Shown here one piece after another: positions 55,923 through 64,000 of a DNA stretch of 64,000 bases. The DNA is from Microbacterium thalassium (GTDB taxonomy: Bacteria; Actinomycetota; Actinomycetes; Actinomycetales; Microbacteriaceae). The stretch is from positions 1,984,001-2,048,000 of the forward strand of contig NZ_JACHML010000001.1 in the NCBI RefSeq assembly GCF_014208045.1. The letters run 5' to 3'. The notes under the pieces were generated by a model. That model was not told where the DNA came from, searched no databases, and saw nothing but the letters and a program-made list of their open reading frames with translations. The position numbers were made by a program, and so were the translations under genes. The first letter of the stretch is position 1, and each line of letters starts with the position of its first letter.

Positions 55923-58571
55923 ATGGTGCCCGAACGCGCGGCGGCGCCCGCGTCGGGGTGGTGCGCGCGCGACGTGCCGACGGTGTGCGCCGAACTGGGC
56001 GCGAGCGTCGGGGGACTCAGTCCCGAGGACGCCGCCGATCGGCTGGCGCGATGGGGCCCGAACGCGCTCCCGGCGCCGCCGCCGACGCCCTGGTGGGTGG
56101 TGCTGGCGCGCCAGTTCATCAGCCCGCTGATCGCGATCCTGATCGTCGCCGGCATCGTGACCTCGATCCAGCGCCACTGGGTCGACGCCGGCGCGATCTT
56201 CCTCGTGCTGGCGCTGAACGCCGCCCTCGGCTTCTGGCAGGAGCGCAAGGCGGCGCGCGACGTGCGCGCGCTCCAGGAGCTGGCCACGACGTCCGCGCGC
56301 GTGCGGCGCGGCGGCGTCGTCGAGGTGATCCCGGCGGAGGACGTCGTCCCCGGCGACCTCGTGCTCGTCGAGAGCGGCGACCGCGTTCCCGCCGACGCCC
56401 GGCTGGTTGAGGTCAACGCGCTGCTGGCCGACGAATCGCTGCTCACCGGGGAGTCGCTCGCCGTCCTGAAGGGCACCGCCCCGGTCGCAGCCGACACCGC
56501 GGTCGCGGACCAGACCGACATGCTGTTCACCGGGACCCTCGTCTCGAGCGGCCGCGGCGCGGGCATCGTCGTGGCCACCGGTGCGCGCACGCAGCTCGGC
56601 GAGATCAGCGCCCTCGTGCGCCGCAAGCCGCCCCGCACGCCGCTGCAGAAGCTCACGCACAGCCTCGAGCGCCGCATCGGCGTGGTGGTGCTGATCTCGG
56701 TCGTGTTCGTGTTCGCCGCGGGACTGGTCAGCGGGTATTCCGTCTCGGACATGTTCCGCGTGGCGGTGGCGCTCGCCGTCGCCGCGATCCCGGAGTCGCT
56801 GCCGATCATCTTCACGGTCGCCATGAGCGTCGGCGTCTCGCGCATGGCGCGGCGCGGGGCGATCGTGCGCACGCTCCCGGCGGTCGAGACGCTCGGCTCC
56901 ACCACGGTGATCGCGTCGGACAAGACGGGGACCCTCACCGAGAACCGTCTGACCGTCGAGCGGCTGTGGACGATGGACGGCGACATCGTGCCCGGTGAGG
57001 CGACCGATCAGCTGACCATGCGCCTACTGCGCGCCGGCGCGCTGACGAACGAGGCGGGCGAGTCCGCGCGCGGAGACCTCGCGGGCGACGCCGTCGATGT
57101 CGCCATGGCCTCGGTCGCGCTGACCGCCGGCGCCGTCTCGGCCGTGGAGCGCGCCCGGCCGCCCGAGCACCACGTGCCGTACGAGCCGGCCCGGCGGTAT
57201 TCGCTGACCGTCGTCCGCGAACCCGACGGGGCGCGGATGCAGTACGTCAAGGGTGCGCCCGAGGTCGTCGGCGCCCTGTGCGAGAGCCTGGCGGTGCCCG
57301 GCGGCACCGTCCCGTACGACGTCGAGCTGGTGATGATCGAGAACGCCCGGCTGTCGCGCGACGGACTGCGCGTCATCGCGGTCGCCGAGCGCGTGCTGCC
57401 GCCGGACGCCGCGGTGGACGCGCCGCCGAGCGGCATGACGCTGCTCGGACTCGAGGGCATGGACGACCCGCCGCGCGCGGGCGTCGCCGACGCCGTCGCG
57501 GAGTGCCGCAGCGCCGGCATCGCGGTGAAGATGATCACCGGCGACCACCCCGAGACCGCGCAGGCGATCGCTCGGCGGCTGGGGATCGCCACGGACCGCC
57601 CGCCGGTCACCGGAGCCGAGATGGCCGAGCTCGACGACCGGGTCCTGACCGCGCGGCTCGAGGAGGCGGGCGTCGCCGCGCGCGTCGCGCCGGGGGACAA
57701 GCTGCGCATCGTCGAGGTGCTCCAGCGCGGCGGCGAGACGGTCGCGGCCACCGGCGACGGCGTGAACGACGCCCCGGCCCTGCGCGCGGCATCGGTCGGC
57801 GTCGCGATGGGTCGCGGCGGAACGGATGTCGCACGCGACGCGGCCGACCTCGTGCTCACCGACGACGACTTCACGACCATCGTCGAGGCGGTCGAGCAGG
57901 GGCGCGTGACGTTCGGCGCCATCCGCAAGGCGACGTTCTTCCTGCTCTCCACGGCGCTCGCGGCCGTGTTCGCGCTGTCGGCGAACGTGCTGATCGATCA
58001 GCCGCTGCTGTTCCTGCCGGTCCAGATGATCTGGATCAACCTCGTCACCACCGGCATCCAGGACATAGCTCTCGCCCTCGAACCGGGCGAGGGCGATGAG
58101 CTGGCCCGTCCGCCCCGCGGCCGCCGCGAGGGAGTGCTCTCACGCGTGCTGTGGGCCCGCACGGCGGTGACGGGCGTGTGGATGGGCCTGGTCGTGCTCG
58201 CGGTGTTCGCCTGGTCGCTGAACACCGGCGCCGACGTCGATCACGCGCGCACCCTCGCGATGGCCACGTTCGTGCTGCTGAACTTCTATCAGGTGGGCAA
58301 TGCCCGCGCCGAGCGGACGTCGCTCGTGCGGCTGAGCCCGCTGCGCAACAAGGCGCTCGTCGTCACCGCAGCCCTCGCGGTCGGCGTGATGTGGGCGGTG
58401 ACCGTGTGGGAGCCGGCGGCGGCGCTGCTCGAGGTCACGCCGCTGAGCCTGCTCGAGTGGGCGGGATGCGCCGCGGTCGCGGCATCCGTCCTCGTCCTCG
58501 TCGAAGCCGAGAAGTTCGCGCGGTGGCTTCTGCTGCGGCGGCGGCGCCTCGTCGACGAGATGCAAGACTGA
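55923..58571 (+). CDS. Cation-translocating P-type ATPase
   Basis: An 882-aa P-type ATPase. An N-terminal cytosolic segment (WCARDVPTVCAELG) precedes two membrane helices, the actuator with LLTGESLAV, the M4 motif AIPESLPIIF, the phosphorylation site Asp333 in SDKTGTLTEN, KGAPEVV (nucleotide site), TGDGVNDAPAL, and six C-terminal helices. It resembles calcium/magnesium-type (P2/P3-like) rather than heavy-metal pumps, as it lacks CPx. The ion is not certain. Short ribosome-site leader; monocistronic or with the next genes, 28 bp downstream. Confidence 0.92.
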   Translation: MVPERAAAPASGWCARDVPTVCAELGASVGGLSPEDAADRLARWGPNALPAPPPTPWWVVLARQFISPLIAILIVAGIVTSIQRHWVDAGAIFLVLALNAALGFWQERKAARDVRALQELATTSARVRRGGVVEVIPAEDVVPGDLVLVESGDRVPADARLVEVNALLADESLLTGESLAVLKGTAPVAADTAVADQTDMLFTGTLVSSGRGAGIVVATGARTQLGEISALVRRKPPRTPLQKLTHSLERRIGVVVLISVVFVFAAGLVSGYSVSDMFRVAVALAVAAIPESLPIIFTVAMSVGVSRMARRGAIVRTLPAVETLGSTTVIASDKTGTLTENRLTVERLWTMDGDIVPGEATDQLTMRLLRAGALTNEAGESARGDLAGDAVDVAMASVALTAGAVSAVERARPPEHHVPYEPARRYSLTVVREPDGARMQYVKGAPEVVGALCESLAVPGGTVPYDVELVMIENARLSRDGLRVIAVAERVLPPDAAVDAPPSGMTLLGLEGMDDPPRAGVADAVAECRSAGIAVKMITGDHPETAQAIARRLGIATDRPPVTGAEMAELDDRVLTARLEEAGVAARVAPGDKLRIVEVLQRGGETVAATGDGVNDAPALRAASVGVAMGRGGTDVARDAADLVLTDDDFTTIVEAVEQGRVTFGAIRKATFFLLSTALAAVFALSANVLIDQPLLFLPVQMIWINLVTTGIQDIALALEPGEGDELARPPRGRREGVLSRVLWARTAVTGVWMGLVVLAVFAWSLNTGADVDHARTLAMATFVLLNFYQVGNARAERTSLVRLSPLRNKALVVTAALAVGVMWAVTVWEPAAALLEVTPLSLLEWAGCAAVAASVLVLVEAEKFARWLLLRRRRLVDEMQD

Positions 58572-58599
58572 CCGTGGCCGCCCCGGCGAGAGGAACGAC

Positions 58600-59340
58600 A
58601 TGACCGGCACGATCACCCTCACCGCCGACGGTGACACCTTCGGCGTGCACCTCGCGCGCCCGACCGGATCGCCGCGCGGCGCCCTCGTGGTCATCCACGA
58701 GATCTGGGGACTGGTGCCCCACATCGTCGCGGTCGCCGATCGTCTCGCGGCGGAGGGGTACGTCGTGGCGGCACCCGACATCCTGTCGCACGCCGGCGTC
58801 GCGCCGGCGCTCGGCGAGGAGCTGTTCGAGATCATGACCGGCGGCGACGAGGAGCGACGGATCGCCGCCCAGCCGATGATGCGCGAGGCGATGTCGGGGA
58901 TGCGCGCGCCGGACTACGCGGGATGGGCGGTATCGGCTCTGCGCGCCACCGTGGACCTGCTCGAGGCCGAGCCCGGCGTCGACGGCCGCATCGGCGTGAC
59001 GGGCTTCTGCTTCGGCGGCACCTACACGTTCCTGCTCGCAGCCTCCGACGACCGCATCCGCGCGGCGGCGCCGTTCTACGGCACCGCGCCCGCGCCGGAG
59101 CGGATGGCGACGATCTCGGCGCCGGTCCTCGCCCTCTACGGCGCCCACGACCCGGCTCTCATCGACGCCCTGCCGCAGGTGCGCGCCGACATGGCCGCCG
59201 CCGGCGTCGAGTTCGAGGCGGTGGTCTACCCGGACGCGGCGCACGCGTTCTTCAACGACACCGGGCGGCGCTACGACGCGGCTGCCGCCGCCGACGCGTG
59301 GCGGCGGGTCACCGGCTTCTTCGCGGAGCGTCTGGCGTGA
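58600..59340 (+). CDS. Dienelactone hydrolase family protein
   Basis: A 246-aa alpha/beta hydrolase. The catalytic cysteine sits in GVTGFCFGGTYTF (about 128-140), the Asp in LYGAHDPALI and the His in YPDAAHAFFN, the Cys-Asp-His triad of dienelactone hydrolases. The natural ester substrate is unknown, as no aromatic-degradation genes are near. It overlaps the next gene by GTGA. Confidence 0.9.
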   Translation: MTGTITLTADGDTFGVHLARPTGSPRGALVVIHEIWGLVPHIVAVADRLAAEGYVVAAPDILSHAGVAPALGEELFEIMTGGDEERRIAAQPMMREAMSGMRAPDYAGWAVSALRATVDLLEAEPGVDGRIGVTGFCFGGTYTFLLAASDDRIRAAAPFYGTAPAPERMATISAPVLALYGAHDPALIDALPQVRADMAAAGVEFEAVVYPDAAHAFFNDTGRRYDAAAAADAWRRVTGFFAERLA

Positions 59341-60314
59341 CCGACGTCCTCGTCCTCGGCGGCACGGGATGGCTGAGCGGCCGGGTCGCCCGCGAGTGGC
59401 TGGCGCGCGGCGCGCGTGTCACGTGCCTCGCGCGGGGCGGCCGCCCGGCTCCCGACGGCGCCGCGCTCGTCGTCGGCGACCGCGAGACGCGGGATGCCTA
59501 CGCCGCGGTCGCCGCGCACGAGTGGGACGAGGTCGTCGACGTGTCGTCGATGCCGTCACACGTCGCGCAGGCGGCCGGAGCGCTCGGCGAACGCGCGCGG
59601 CACTGGACGTACGTGTCGTCGCTGTCGGTGTACGCCGCCGACGACGTCGCGGGCGCCGACGAGTCGGCGGCTCTCGCCGAGCCCGCGCTGCCGGGAGACG
59701 CGTACGACTACGCGCGTGCGAAGTCCGCCGCCGAGGCATCCGTGCGCGCCGCGTGCGGCGATCGCGCCGCCGTCGTCCGGCCAGGCCTCATCGTCGGCGA
59801 CGGCGACCCGACCGACCGGTTCGGCTACTGGGTGGGGCGCTTCGCGCTCGCCGCGGACGGGCCCGTCCTCGTCCCGGGGGACGAGCGGCGCTCGCAGGTG
59901 ATCGACGTCGACGACCTCGCGCGCTTCCTCGTCGACCGGGGAGAGAAGCGGTGGCACGGCGTCGCGAACGCCACGGGCCCGTCGGCCCCGCTTTCCGATG
60001 TGCTGCGCGCGGCGCGCGCGGTCGCCGGGCACACCGGGACGGTCGTCGCGGCATCCGACGCCGACCTGCTCGCGCACGATGTCGCGTACTGGATGGGTCC
60101 GCGCTCGCTGCCGCTGTGGCTCCCGGCGGACATGCCGGGCTTCGCGACGCGCTCCATCGAGACGTACCTGCGCGAGGGCGGGCAGCACGCACCCCTCACC
60201 GAGACGCTCGAGCGGGCCCTGGCGCACGAGCGGGCGCTCGGACTCGAGCGTGAGCGCCGGGCGGGCCTGACGCGGCCCGACGAACTGTCGATCATCGACG
60301 CGCTCGGCGCCTGA
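59337..60314 (+). CDS. NAD-dependent epimerase/reductase-like protein
   Basis: A 325-aa extended SDR. The cofactor motif is LVLGGTGWLSGRVA (about 5-18), TYVSSLSVYA carries the expected Ser, and YDYARAKSAAE the Tyr/Lys pair. It resembles the atypical SDRs often labelled reductase; substrate unknown. GTG 59337 overlaps the hydrolase stop. Last gene before the arginine unit. Confidence 0.86.
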   Translation: MTDVLVLGGTGWLSGRVAREWLARGARVTCLARGGRPAPDGAALVVGDRETRDAYAAVAAHEWDEVVDVSSMPSHVAQAAGALGERARHWTYVSSLSVYAADDVAGADESAALAEPALPGDAYDYARAKSAAEASVRAACGDRAAVVRPGLIVGDGDPTDRFGYWVGRFALAADGPVLVPGDERRSQVIDVDDLARFLVDRGEKRWHGVANATGPSAPLSDVLRAARAVAGHTGTVVAASDADLLAHDVAYWMGPRSLPLWLPADMPGFATRSIETYLREGGQHAPLTETLERALAHERALGLERERRAGLTRPDELSIIDALGA

Positions 60315-60339
60315 GTTGCGGATGCCGCGCGCAGGCCGC

Positions 60340-60345
60340 TATCGT
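60340..60345 (+). promoter_or_regulatory. -10 element of the arginine leader transcript
   Basis: TATCGT with a 6-nt gap to ATG 60352, the same spacing as at the leaderless genes elsewhere in the window. Confidence 0.5.
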
Positions 60346-60351
60346 CGGCGC

Positions 60352-60435
60352 ATGCCTTCGGCGGTCACGGGTCTCGCAGCGCTCCTTCCGAGCGCCGTTC
60401 CCGCGCGCCGACGTCTGGGCGGACGCCGACTCTAG
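60352..60435 (+). CDS. Putative arginine-rich leader peptide upstream of argC
   Basis: A 27-codon ORF beginning at ATG 60352 with a leaderless-type -10 element 6 nt upstream. The peptide ends PARRRLGGRRL: five arginines in the last nine residues, using CGC, CGA, CGT, CGC and CGA. CGA and CGT are uncommon in neighbouring genes. It lies 118 nt upstream of argC, and alternative inverted repeats occupy the gap, as expected for ribosome-mediated attenuation by arginine supply. Translation is a prediction; chance occurrence is possible. Confidence 0.5.
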   Translation: MPSAVTGLAALLPSAVPARRRLGGRRL

Positions 60436-60436
60436 G

Positions 60437-60527
60437 CGACCCCGCGCGCTCCCCGCTCCGGCGGGTCGAGGCGCACGGAGTCGCCGCCGCCGATGTTTCC
60501 GCCCCTGTCGCGCGACGCGGAAGGGGC
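60437..60527 (+). promoter_or_regulatory. Possible attenuator structures between the leader ORF and argC
   Basis: CGACCC/GGGTCG (60437-60442 with 60463-60468), and then two mutually exclusive stems: TTCCGC/GCGGAA (60497-60502 with 60517-60522) and GCCCCT/AGGGGC (60501-60506 with 60522-60527). There is no T tract. Competing stems fit attenuation, but the high GC makes small stems common. Confidence 0.4.
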
Positions 60528-60539
60528 CTGCCCAGACTC

Positions 60540-60545
60540 TAAGGT
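60540..60545 (+). promoter_or_regulatory. -10 element just upstream of argC
   Basis: TAAGGT with a 7-nt gap to ATG 60553. If used, argC is also transcribed as a leaderless mRNA independent of the leader ORF. Confidence 0.45.
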
Positions 60546-60552
60546 GGAATCC

Positions 60553-61686
60553 ATGACCTATTCGGTCGCCGTCTCCGGCGCCTCCGGCTATGCGGGAGGC
60601 GAGATCCTCCGGATCCTCGCCTCTCATCCCGACGTCGATATCCGCACCGTCACGGCGCATTCGAACGCGGGCCAGCCGCTGATCCAGCACCAGCCGCATC
60701 TGCGGTCGCTGTCGCACCTGACCCTGCAGGAGACGACCCCCGAGATCCTCGCCGGGCACGACATCGTCTTCCTCGCCCTGCCGCACGGGCAGTCGGGGCA
60801 GTACACCGATGCGCTCGGCGCCGCGCCGCTCGTCATCGACGCCGGCGCCGACCACCGCCTCGAGTCGCAGGACGCGTGGGACGCGTTCTACGGCGGCGCC
60901 TTCCACGAGCCGTGGACCTACGGCGTGCCCGAGCTCCCGGTCGGCGACGGGAAGCAGCGCGAGCGCCTCGCCGGTGCGACCCGCATCGCGGCACCGGGCT
61001 GCAACGCCTCGACGGTGAGCCTGAGCCTCGCGCCCGGCGTGGCGGCGGGCGTCATCGACCCGTCCGACATCGTCACGGTGCTCGCGGTCGGTCCGTCGGG
61101 CGCCGGCAAGAGCCTGAAGACGAACCTGCTCGCCAGCGAGATCCTCGGCACCGCGAATCCGTACGCCGTCGGCGGCACGCACCGCCACATCCCCGAGATC
61201 CGCCAGGCGCTCGCGCACGCGCGGGCGGCCGGCGCATCGTCGGAGAACTCGGCCACCGCCGGAGGATCTGGCTCAGATGCTCCGACGAAGCGCGGATTCT
61301 CCGACGCGGCCGGCGACGACGGCATCCGCATCTCGTTCACGCCCGTGCTCGTGCCGATGGCCCGCGGCATCCTCGCGACCTCCACGGCGCCGATCGCACC
61401 GGGAGGGACGGATGCCGACATCCGCGGCGCGTGGGAGGCCGCCTACGGCGACGAGACGTTCGTGCAGCTGCTGCCCGAGGGACACTTCCCGCGCACCGCC
61501 GACGTGGTCGGCGCGAACACGGCGCTGATGGGGCTCGCGATCGACCGGGCCGCGAACCGCGTCACGGTCGTCACCGCCGTCGACAACCTCGTCAAGGGCA
61601 CCGCGGGCGCGGCCGTGCAGTCCATGAACATCGCGCTGGGCCTTCCCGAAGGCACCGGCCTGACCGTGAACGGAGTCGCGCCGTGA
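60553..61686 (+). CDS. argC: N-acetyl-gamma-glutamyl-phosphate reductase, with an internal insertion
   Basis: NADPH-dependent third step of arginine synthesis. The 377-aa protein has the Rossmann motif [10 protein letters not shown] (8-17), the catalytic Cys150 in [20 protein letters not shown] and [15 protein letters not shown]. Between HARAAG and RISFTPV an Ala/Ser/Gly-rich stretch (about 224-254) is not typical of ArgC and accounts for the extra length over about 345 aa. The insert DNA is flanked by 10-bp inverted repeats. It overlaps argJ by GTGA. Confidence 0.94.
   Translation: MTYSVAVSGASGYAGGEILRILASHPDVDIRTVTAHSNAGQPLIQHQPHLRSLSHLTLQETTPEILAGHDIVFLALPHGQSGQYTDALGAAPLVIDAGADHRLESQDAWDAFYGGAFHEPWTYGVPELPVGDGKQRERLAGATRIAAPGCNASTVSLSLAPGVAAGVIDPSDIVTVLAVGPSGAGKSLKTNLLASEILGTANPYAVGGTHRHIPEIRQALAHARAAGASSENSATAGGSGSDAPTKRGFSDAAGDDGIRISFTPVLVPMARGILATSTAPIAPGGTDADIRGAWEAAYGDETFVQLLPEGHFPRTADVVGANTALMGLAIDRAANRVTVVTAVDNLVKGTAGAAVQSMNIALGLPEGTGLTVNGVAP
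61238..61306. repeat. 10-bp inverted repeats around the argC insertion
   Basis: CGTCGGAGAA at 61238-61247 and TTCTCCGACG at 61297-61306 are exact inverse copies, 49 bp apart, inside the segment encoding the extra residues. The segment may be a decayed small insertion or just a linker-like expansion. Confidence 0.5.
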
Positions 61687-62840
61687 GCGTCACCGCACCG
61701 CAGGGATTCGAGGCGGCCGGCGTCGTCGCGCAGCTGAAGTCCACCGGCAAGCCGGACGTCGCCGTCGTCGTCAACCGCGGCCCGCTCCACGCGGGGGCGG
61801 CCGTGTTCACGAGCAATCGCGCCAAGGCGAACCCGATCCTGTGGTCGGAGCAGGTGGTGCAGGACGGCGTCGTCGAGGCGATCGTGCTCAACTCCGGCGG
61901 GGCGAACTGCTTCACCGGCGCCTTCGGCTTCCAGACGACGCACGCCACCGCCGAGAAGGCCGCGGAGCTGCTCGGGATCAGCCCGGGCGACGTCGTGGTG
62001 TGCTCGACGGGCCTCATCGGCACCGGCGACGAGGTGTTCCGTCAGAAGGTGCTCACCGGCACGGCGGACGCCATCGCGAACCTGTCGGCCGACGGCGGTC
62101 AGGATGCCGCCGAGGCGATCATGACGACCGACTCGGTGTCGAAGACCAGCGTCTACCGCGGTGACGGCTGGACGATCGGCGGAATGGCCAAGGGCGCCGG
62201 CATGCTCGCGCCGGGTCTGGCGACGATGCTCGTGGTGATCACGACGGATGCCGAGCTCACGTCCGCCGAGACCGACGCGCACCTGCGCGCCGCGACCCGG
62301 GTGAGCTTCGACCGTCTCGACTCCGACGGCTGCATGTCGACCAACGACCAGGTGACCCTCATGGCCAGCGGCGCCTCCGGCGCCGCACCCGATCCGGACG
62401 AGTTCCGCTTCGGGCTCATCGAGGTGTGCACCGACCTCGCCGCCCAGCTCCAGCGGGATGCCGAGGGCGCCAGCCACGACATCACGATCCAGGTCGTGGG
62501 CGCCGCGACCGAGGACGACGCGGTCGAGGTCGGCCGCTCCGTCGCCCGCAACAACCTGTTCAAGGCGGCGATCTTCGGCAACGACCCGAACTGGGGCCGC
62601 GTGCTCGCCGCGATCGGCACCACCCAGGCGGAGTTCGACCCGTACGCGGTCGACGTCGAGATCAACGGCGTGCGCGTGTGCTCGGCCGGCGGTCCGGACC
62701 GGCCCCGCGAAGAGGTCGACCTCGCCCCGCGCGCGGTCTCGCTCGTGATCGACCTCAAGGTCGGCACGGCATCCGCGGTCATCCTCACCAACGACCTCAC
62801 CCACGACTACGTCCACGAGAACAGCGCGTATTCCTCATGA
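61683..62840 (+). CDS. argJ: Bifunctional ornithine acetyltransferase/N-acetylglutamate synthase
   Basis: Recycles acetyl groups from acetylornithine to glutamate. The 385-aa precursor is self-cleaved before the nucleophilic Thr181 in [12 protein letters not shown]. Other motifs: [17 protein letters not shown], and [18 protein letters not shown] 61683 overlaps the argC stop. A one-gene cyclic pathway is implied; mono- or bifunctionality cannot be told from sequence alone. Confidence 0.95.
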   Translation: MSVTAPQGFEAAGVVAQLKSTGKPDVAVVVNRGPLHAGAAVFTSNRAKANPILWSEQVVQDGVVEAIVLNSGGANCFTGAFGFQTTHATAEKAAELLGISPGDVVVCSTGLIGTGDEVFRQKVLTGTADAIANLSADGGQDAAEAIMTTDSVSKTSVYRGDGWTIGGMAKGAGMLAPGLATMLVVITTDAELTSAETDAHLRAATRVSFDRLDSDGCMSTNDQVTLMASGASGAAPDPDEFRFGLIEVCTDLAAQLQRDAEGASHDITIQVVGAATEDDAVEVGRSVARNNLFKAAIFGNDPNWGRVLAAIGTTQAEFDPYAVDVEINGVRVCSAGGPDRPREEVDLAPRAVSLVIDLKVGTASAVILTNDLTHDYVHENSAYSS

Positions 62841-63736
62841 CAGACCTCCAAGACACCGACCCGGCTCTCGCCAGCGCGAAGGCGGCCACCCTCATCGAGT
62901 CGCTGCCCTGGCTGCGCCGCTTCCGCGACCAGGTGATCGTCGTCAAGTACGGCGGCAACGCCATGGTCAGCGAGGAGCTGCAGGACGCCTTCGCCGCCGA
63001 CATGGCCTACCTCCGCTACGTGGGCGTCAAGCCCGTCGTCGTGCACGGCGGGGGCCCGCAGATCTCGTCGATGCTCGACCGGCTCGCCATCCCGAGCGAG
63101 TTCAAAGGCGGCTACCGCGTCACCTCGACCGAGGCGATCTCGGTCGTGCGCATGGTGCTCACCGGCCAGATCAATCCGCAGCTGGTCGGCAAGATCAACA
63201 CCCACGGACCTCTCGCGACGGGGCTGAGCGGCGAGGACGCGGGGCTGTTCGGCGGACGCCGCCGGGGCGTGACGGTCGACGGCATCGAGCACGACCTGGG
63301 CCGCGTCGGCCATGTGGTGGAGGTCGATCCGCAGCCGGTGCTCGACCAGCTGGCGGCCGGCCGCATCCCCGTCGTCTCGTCGATCGCGCCCGATCTCGAC
63401 CACCCCGGCCACTCGCTGAACGTCAATGCGGATGCCGCGGCGGCGGCGCTCGCCGTGGCGCTGAAGGCGTCGAAGCTCGTCGTCCTCACCGACGTGCCCG
63501 GGCTCTACGCGGACTGGCCCAACCGGGACTCTCTGGTGTCGCACCTGACCTCGACCGAGCTGCGCGCGATGCTGCCGTCGCTCGAGTCGGGGATGATCCC
63601 GAAGATGACCGCGTGCCTGGACGCGGTCGAGGGCGGCGTCGACACGGCGGCCATCATCGACGGACGGGTGCCGCACTCGGTGCTCGTCGAGATCTTCACG
63701 AGCAAGGGAATCGGAACAGAGGTGGTGCAGGGATGA
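62837..63736 (+). CDS. argB: Acetylglutamate kinase
   Basis: Phosphorylates N-acetylglutamate, usually the arginine-feedback step. The 299-aa amino-acid kinase fold protein has [12 protein letters not shown] near 34-45, [12 protein letters not shown], and [12 protein letters not shown] near the C-terminal half. The N-terminal helix needed for arginine-sensitive hexamers appears present (about 10-28). ATGA overlaps on both sides with argJ and argD. Confidence 0.96.
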   Translation: MTDLQDTDPALASAKAATLIESLPWLRRFRDQVIVVKYGGNAMVSEELQDAFAADMAYLRYVGVKPVVVHGGGPQISSMLDRLAIPSEFKGGYRVTSTEAISVVRMVLTGQINPQLVGKINTHGPLATGLSGEDAGLFGGRRRGVTVDGIEHDLGRVGHVVEVDPQPVLDQLAAGRIPVVSSIAPDLDHPGHSLNVNADAAAAALAVALKASKLVVLTDVPGLYADWPNRDSLVSHLTSTELRAMLPSLESGMIPKMTACLDAVEGGVDTAAIIDGRVPHSVLVEIFTSKGIGTEVVQG

Positions 63737-64000
63737 CGACTTGGCTGGATGACGCGCGGCGCGACCTCGTGCGCAGCTTCGGCGACCGGATGGCGATGTT
63801 CGTCCGCGGCGAGGGCGCGCACCTGTGGGATGCCGACGGCAAGCGCTACCTCGACTTCCTCGCGGGCATCGCGGTGAATTCGCTGGGGCACGCCCACCCG
63901 GTCTTCGTCGACGCGATCTCGCGTCAGGCGGCGACCCTCGCGCACGTGTCCAACTACTTCGCCACGCCGCCGCAGCTCGCGCTCGCGGCCCGGCTCAAGC
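63733..64000 (+). CDS. argD: Acetylornithine aminotransferase, truncated by the window end
   Basis: Only the first 89 codons are in the window. They match class III PLP aminotransferases: [39 protein letters not shown] and [13 protein letters not shown]. The ATG at 63733 overlaps the argB stop. The context argC-J-B-D makes the assignment secure. Confidence 0.93.
   Translation, partial: MTTWLDDARRDLVRSFGDRMAMFVRGEGAHLWDADGKRYLDFLAGIAVNSLGHAHPVFVDAISRQAATLAHVSNYFATPPQLALAARLK

Overview
This is a high-GC (about 70 %) stretch of actinobacterial chromosome with short intergenic gaps and many 4-bp ATGA/GTGA gene overlaps. The gene content and order (pnp; dapB; thyA-folA; dapA-rnj-ftsK; pgsA-cinA-clgR-DUF3046-recA-recX-miaB-miaA-dapF-hflX-lexA; hisC-B-H-priA; infC-rpmI-rplT; pheST; argCJBD) point to Microbacteriaceae, most likely a Microbacterium-type organism. 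That placement is an inference from protein similarity remembered by eye, not from a search. No prophage, insertion sequence, CRISPR array, rRNA or tRNA gene was seen, and no stretch longer than 300 bases lacks a gene.

Layout. 1-2.4 kb: polynucleotide phosphorylase between a 5' hairpin and two 3' hairpins. 2.6-6.5 kb: an aldo/keto-reductase-fold protein lacking the catalytic tetrad, a histidine phosphatase, a divergent RimK (fused to an RCK-C-like domain)/RimB-like protease pair and an acetyltransferase. 6.6-20.9 kb: lysine/DAP genes (dapB, dapA), an MscS channel, redox proteins (OsmC, thioredoxin-like/DUF4395), thyA-folA, RNase J, FtsK, PgsA and CinA. 21-36.6 kb: DNA-damage and RNA-modification block (ClgR-like regulator, recA with an SOS box, recX, a drug-type ABC exporter, miaB, miaA, dapF, hflX, a prolyl-oligopeptidase-type peptidase, an unknown membrane protein, lexA, and a divergent LysM protein resembling the YneA/DivS/ChiZ SOS division inhibitors). 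36.7-42 kb: histidine genes, SseB and a PLP decarboxylase. 42-45 kb: DUF1844, infC (probably an AUC start), rpmI, rplT, and a SPOUT methyltransferase. 45-52 kb: a gluABCD-like amino-acid importer and an iron(III) ABC importer behind a DtxR/IdeR-type iron box. 52-60 kb: pheST, a P-type ATPase, dienelactone hydrolase and an NAD-dependent reductase. 60.3-64 kb: an arginine-rich leader ORF followed by argC-argJ-argB-argD, which runs off the window end.

A recurrent design is visible: a TANNNT -10 hexamer ending 6-7 nt before an ATG or GTG with no Shine-Dalgarno sequence, which predicts leaderless mRNAs for many housekeeping genes. I used it to choose several starts. Genes that lack this pattern and start transcription units usually carry a GGAGG-type ribosome site.

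Nothing here is an obviously new multi-gene defence or mobile system. The most interesting leads are regulatory: the arginine-rich leader ORF upstream of argC, hairpins bracketing the solute-binding protein gene gluB, the lexA/LysM divergent promoter, the infC leader, and the iron box. At protein level they are the RimK-RCK fusion, the catalytically degenerate aldo/keto reductase and an insertion in ArgC. The word GGCATCCG/CGGATGCC is also strikingly frequent.
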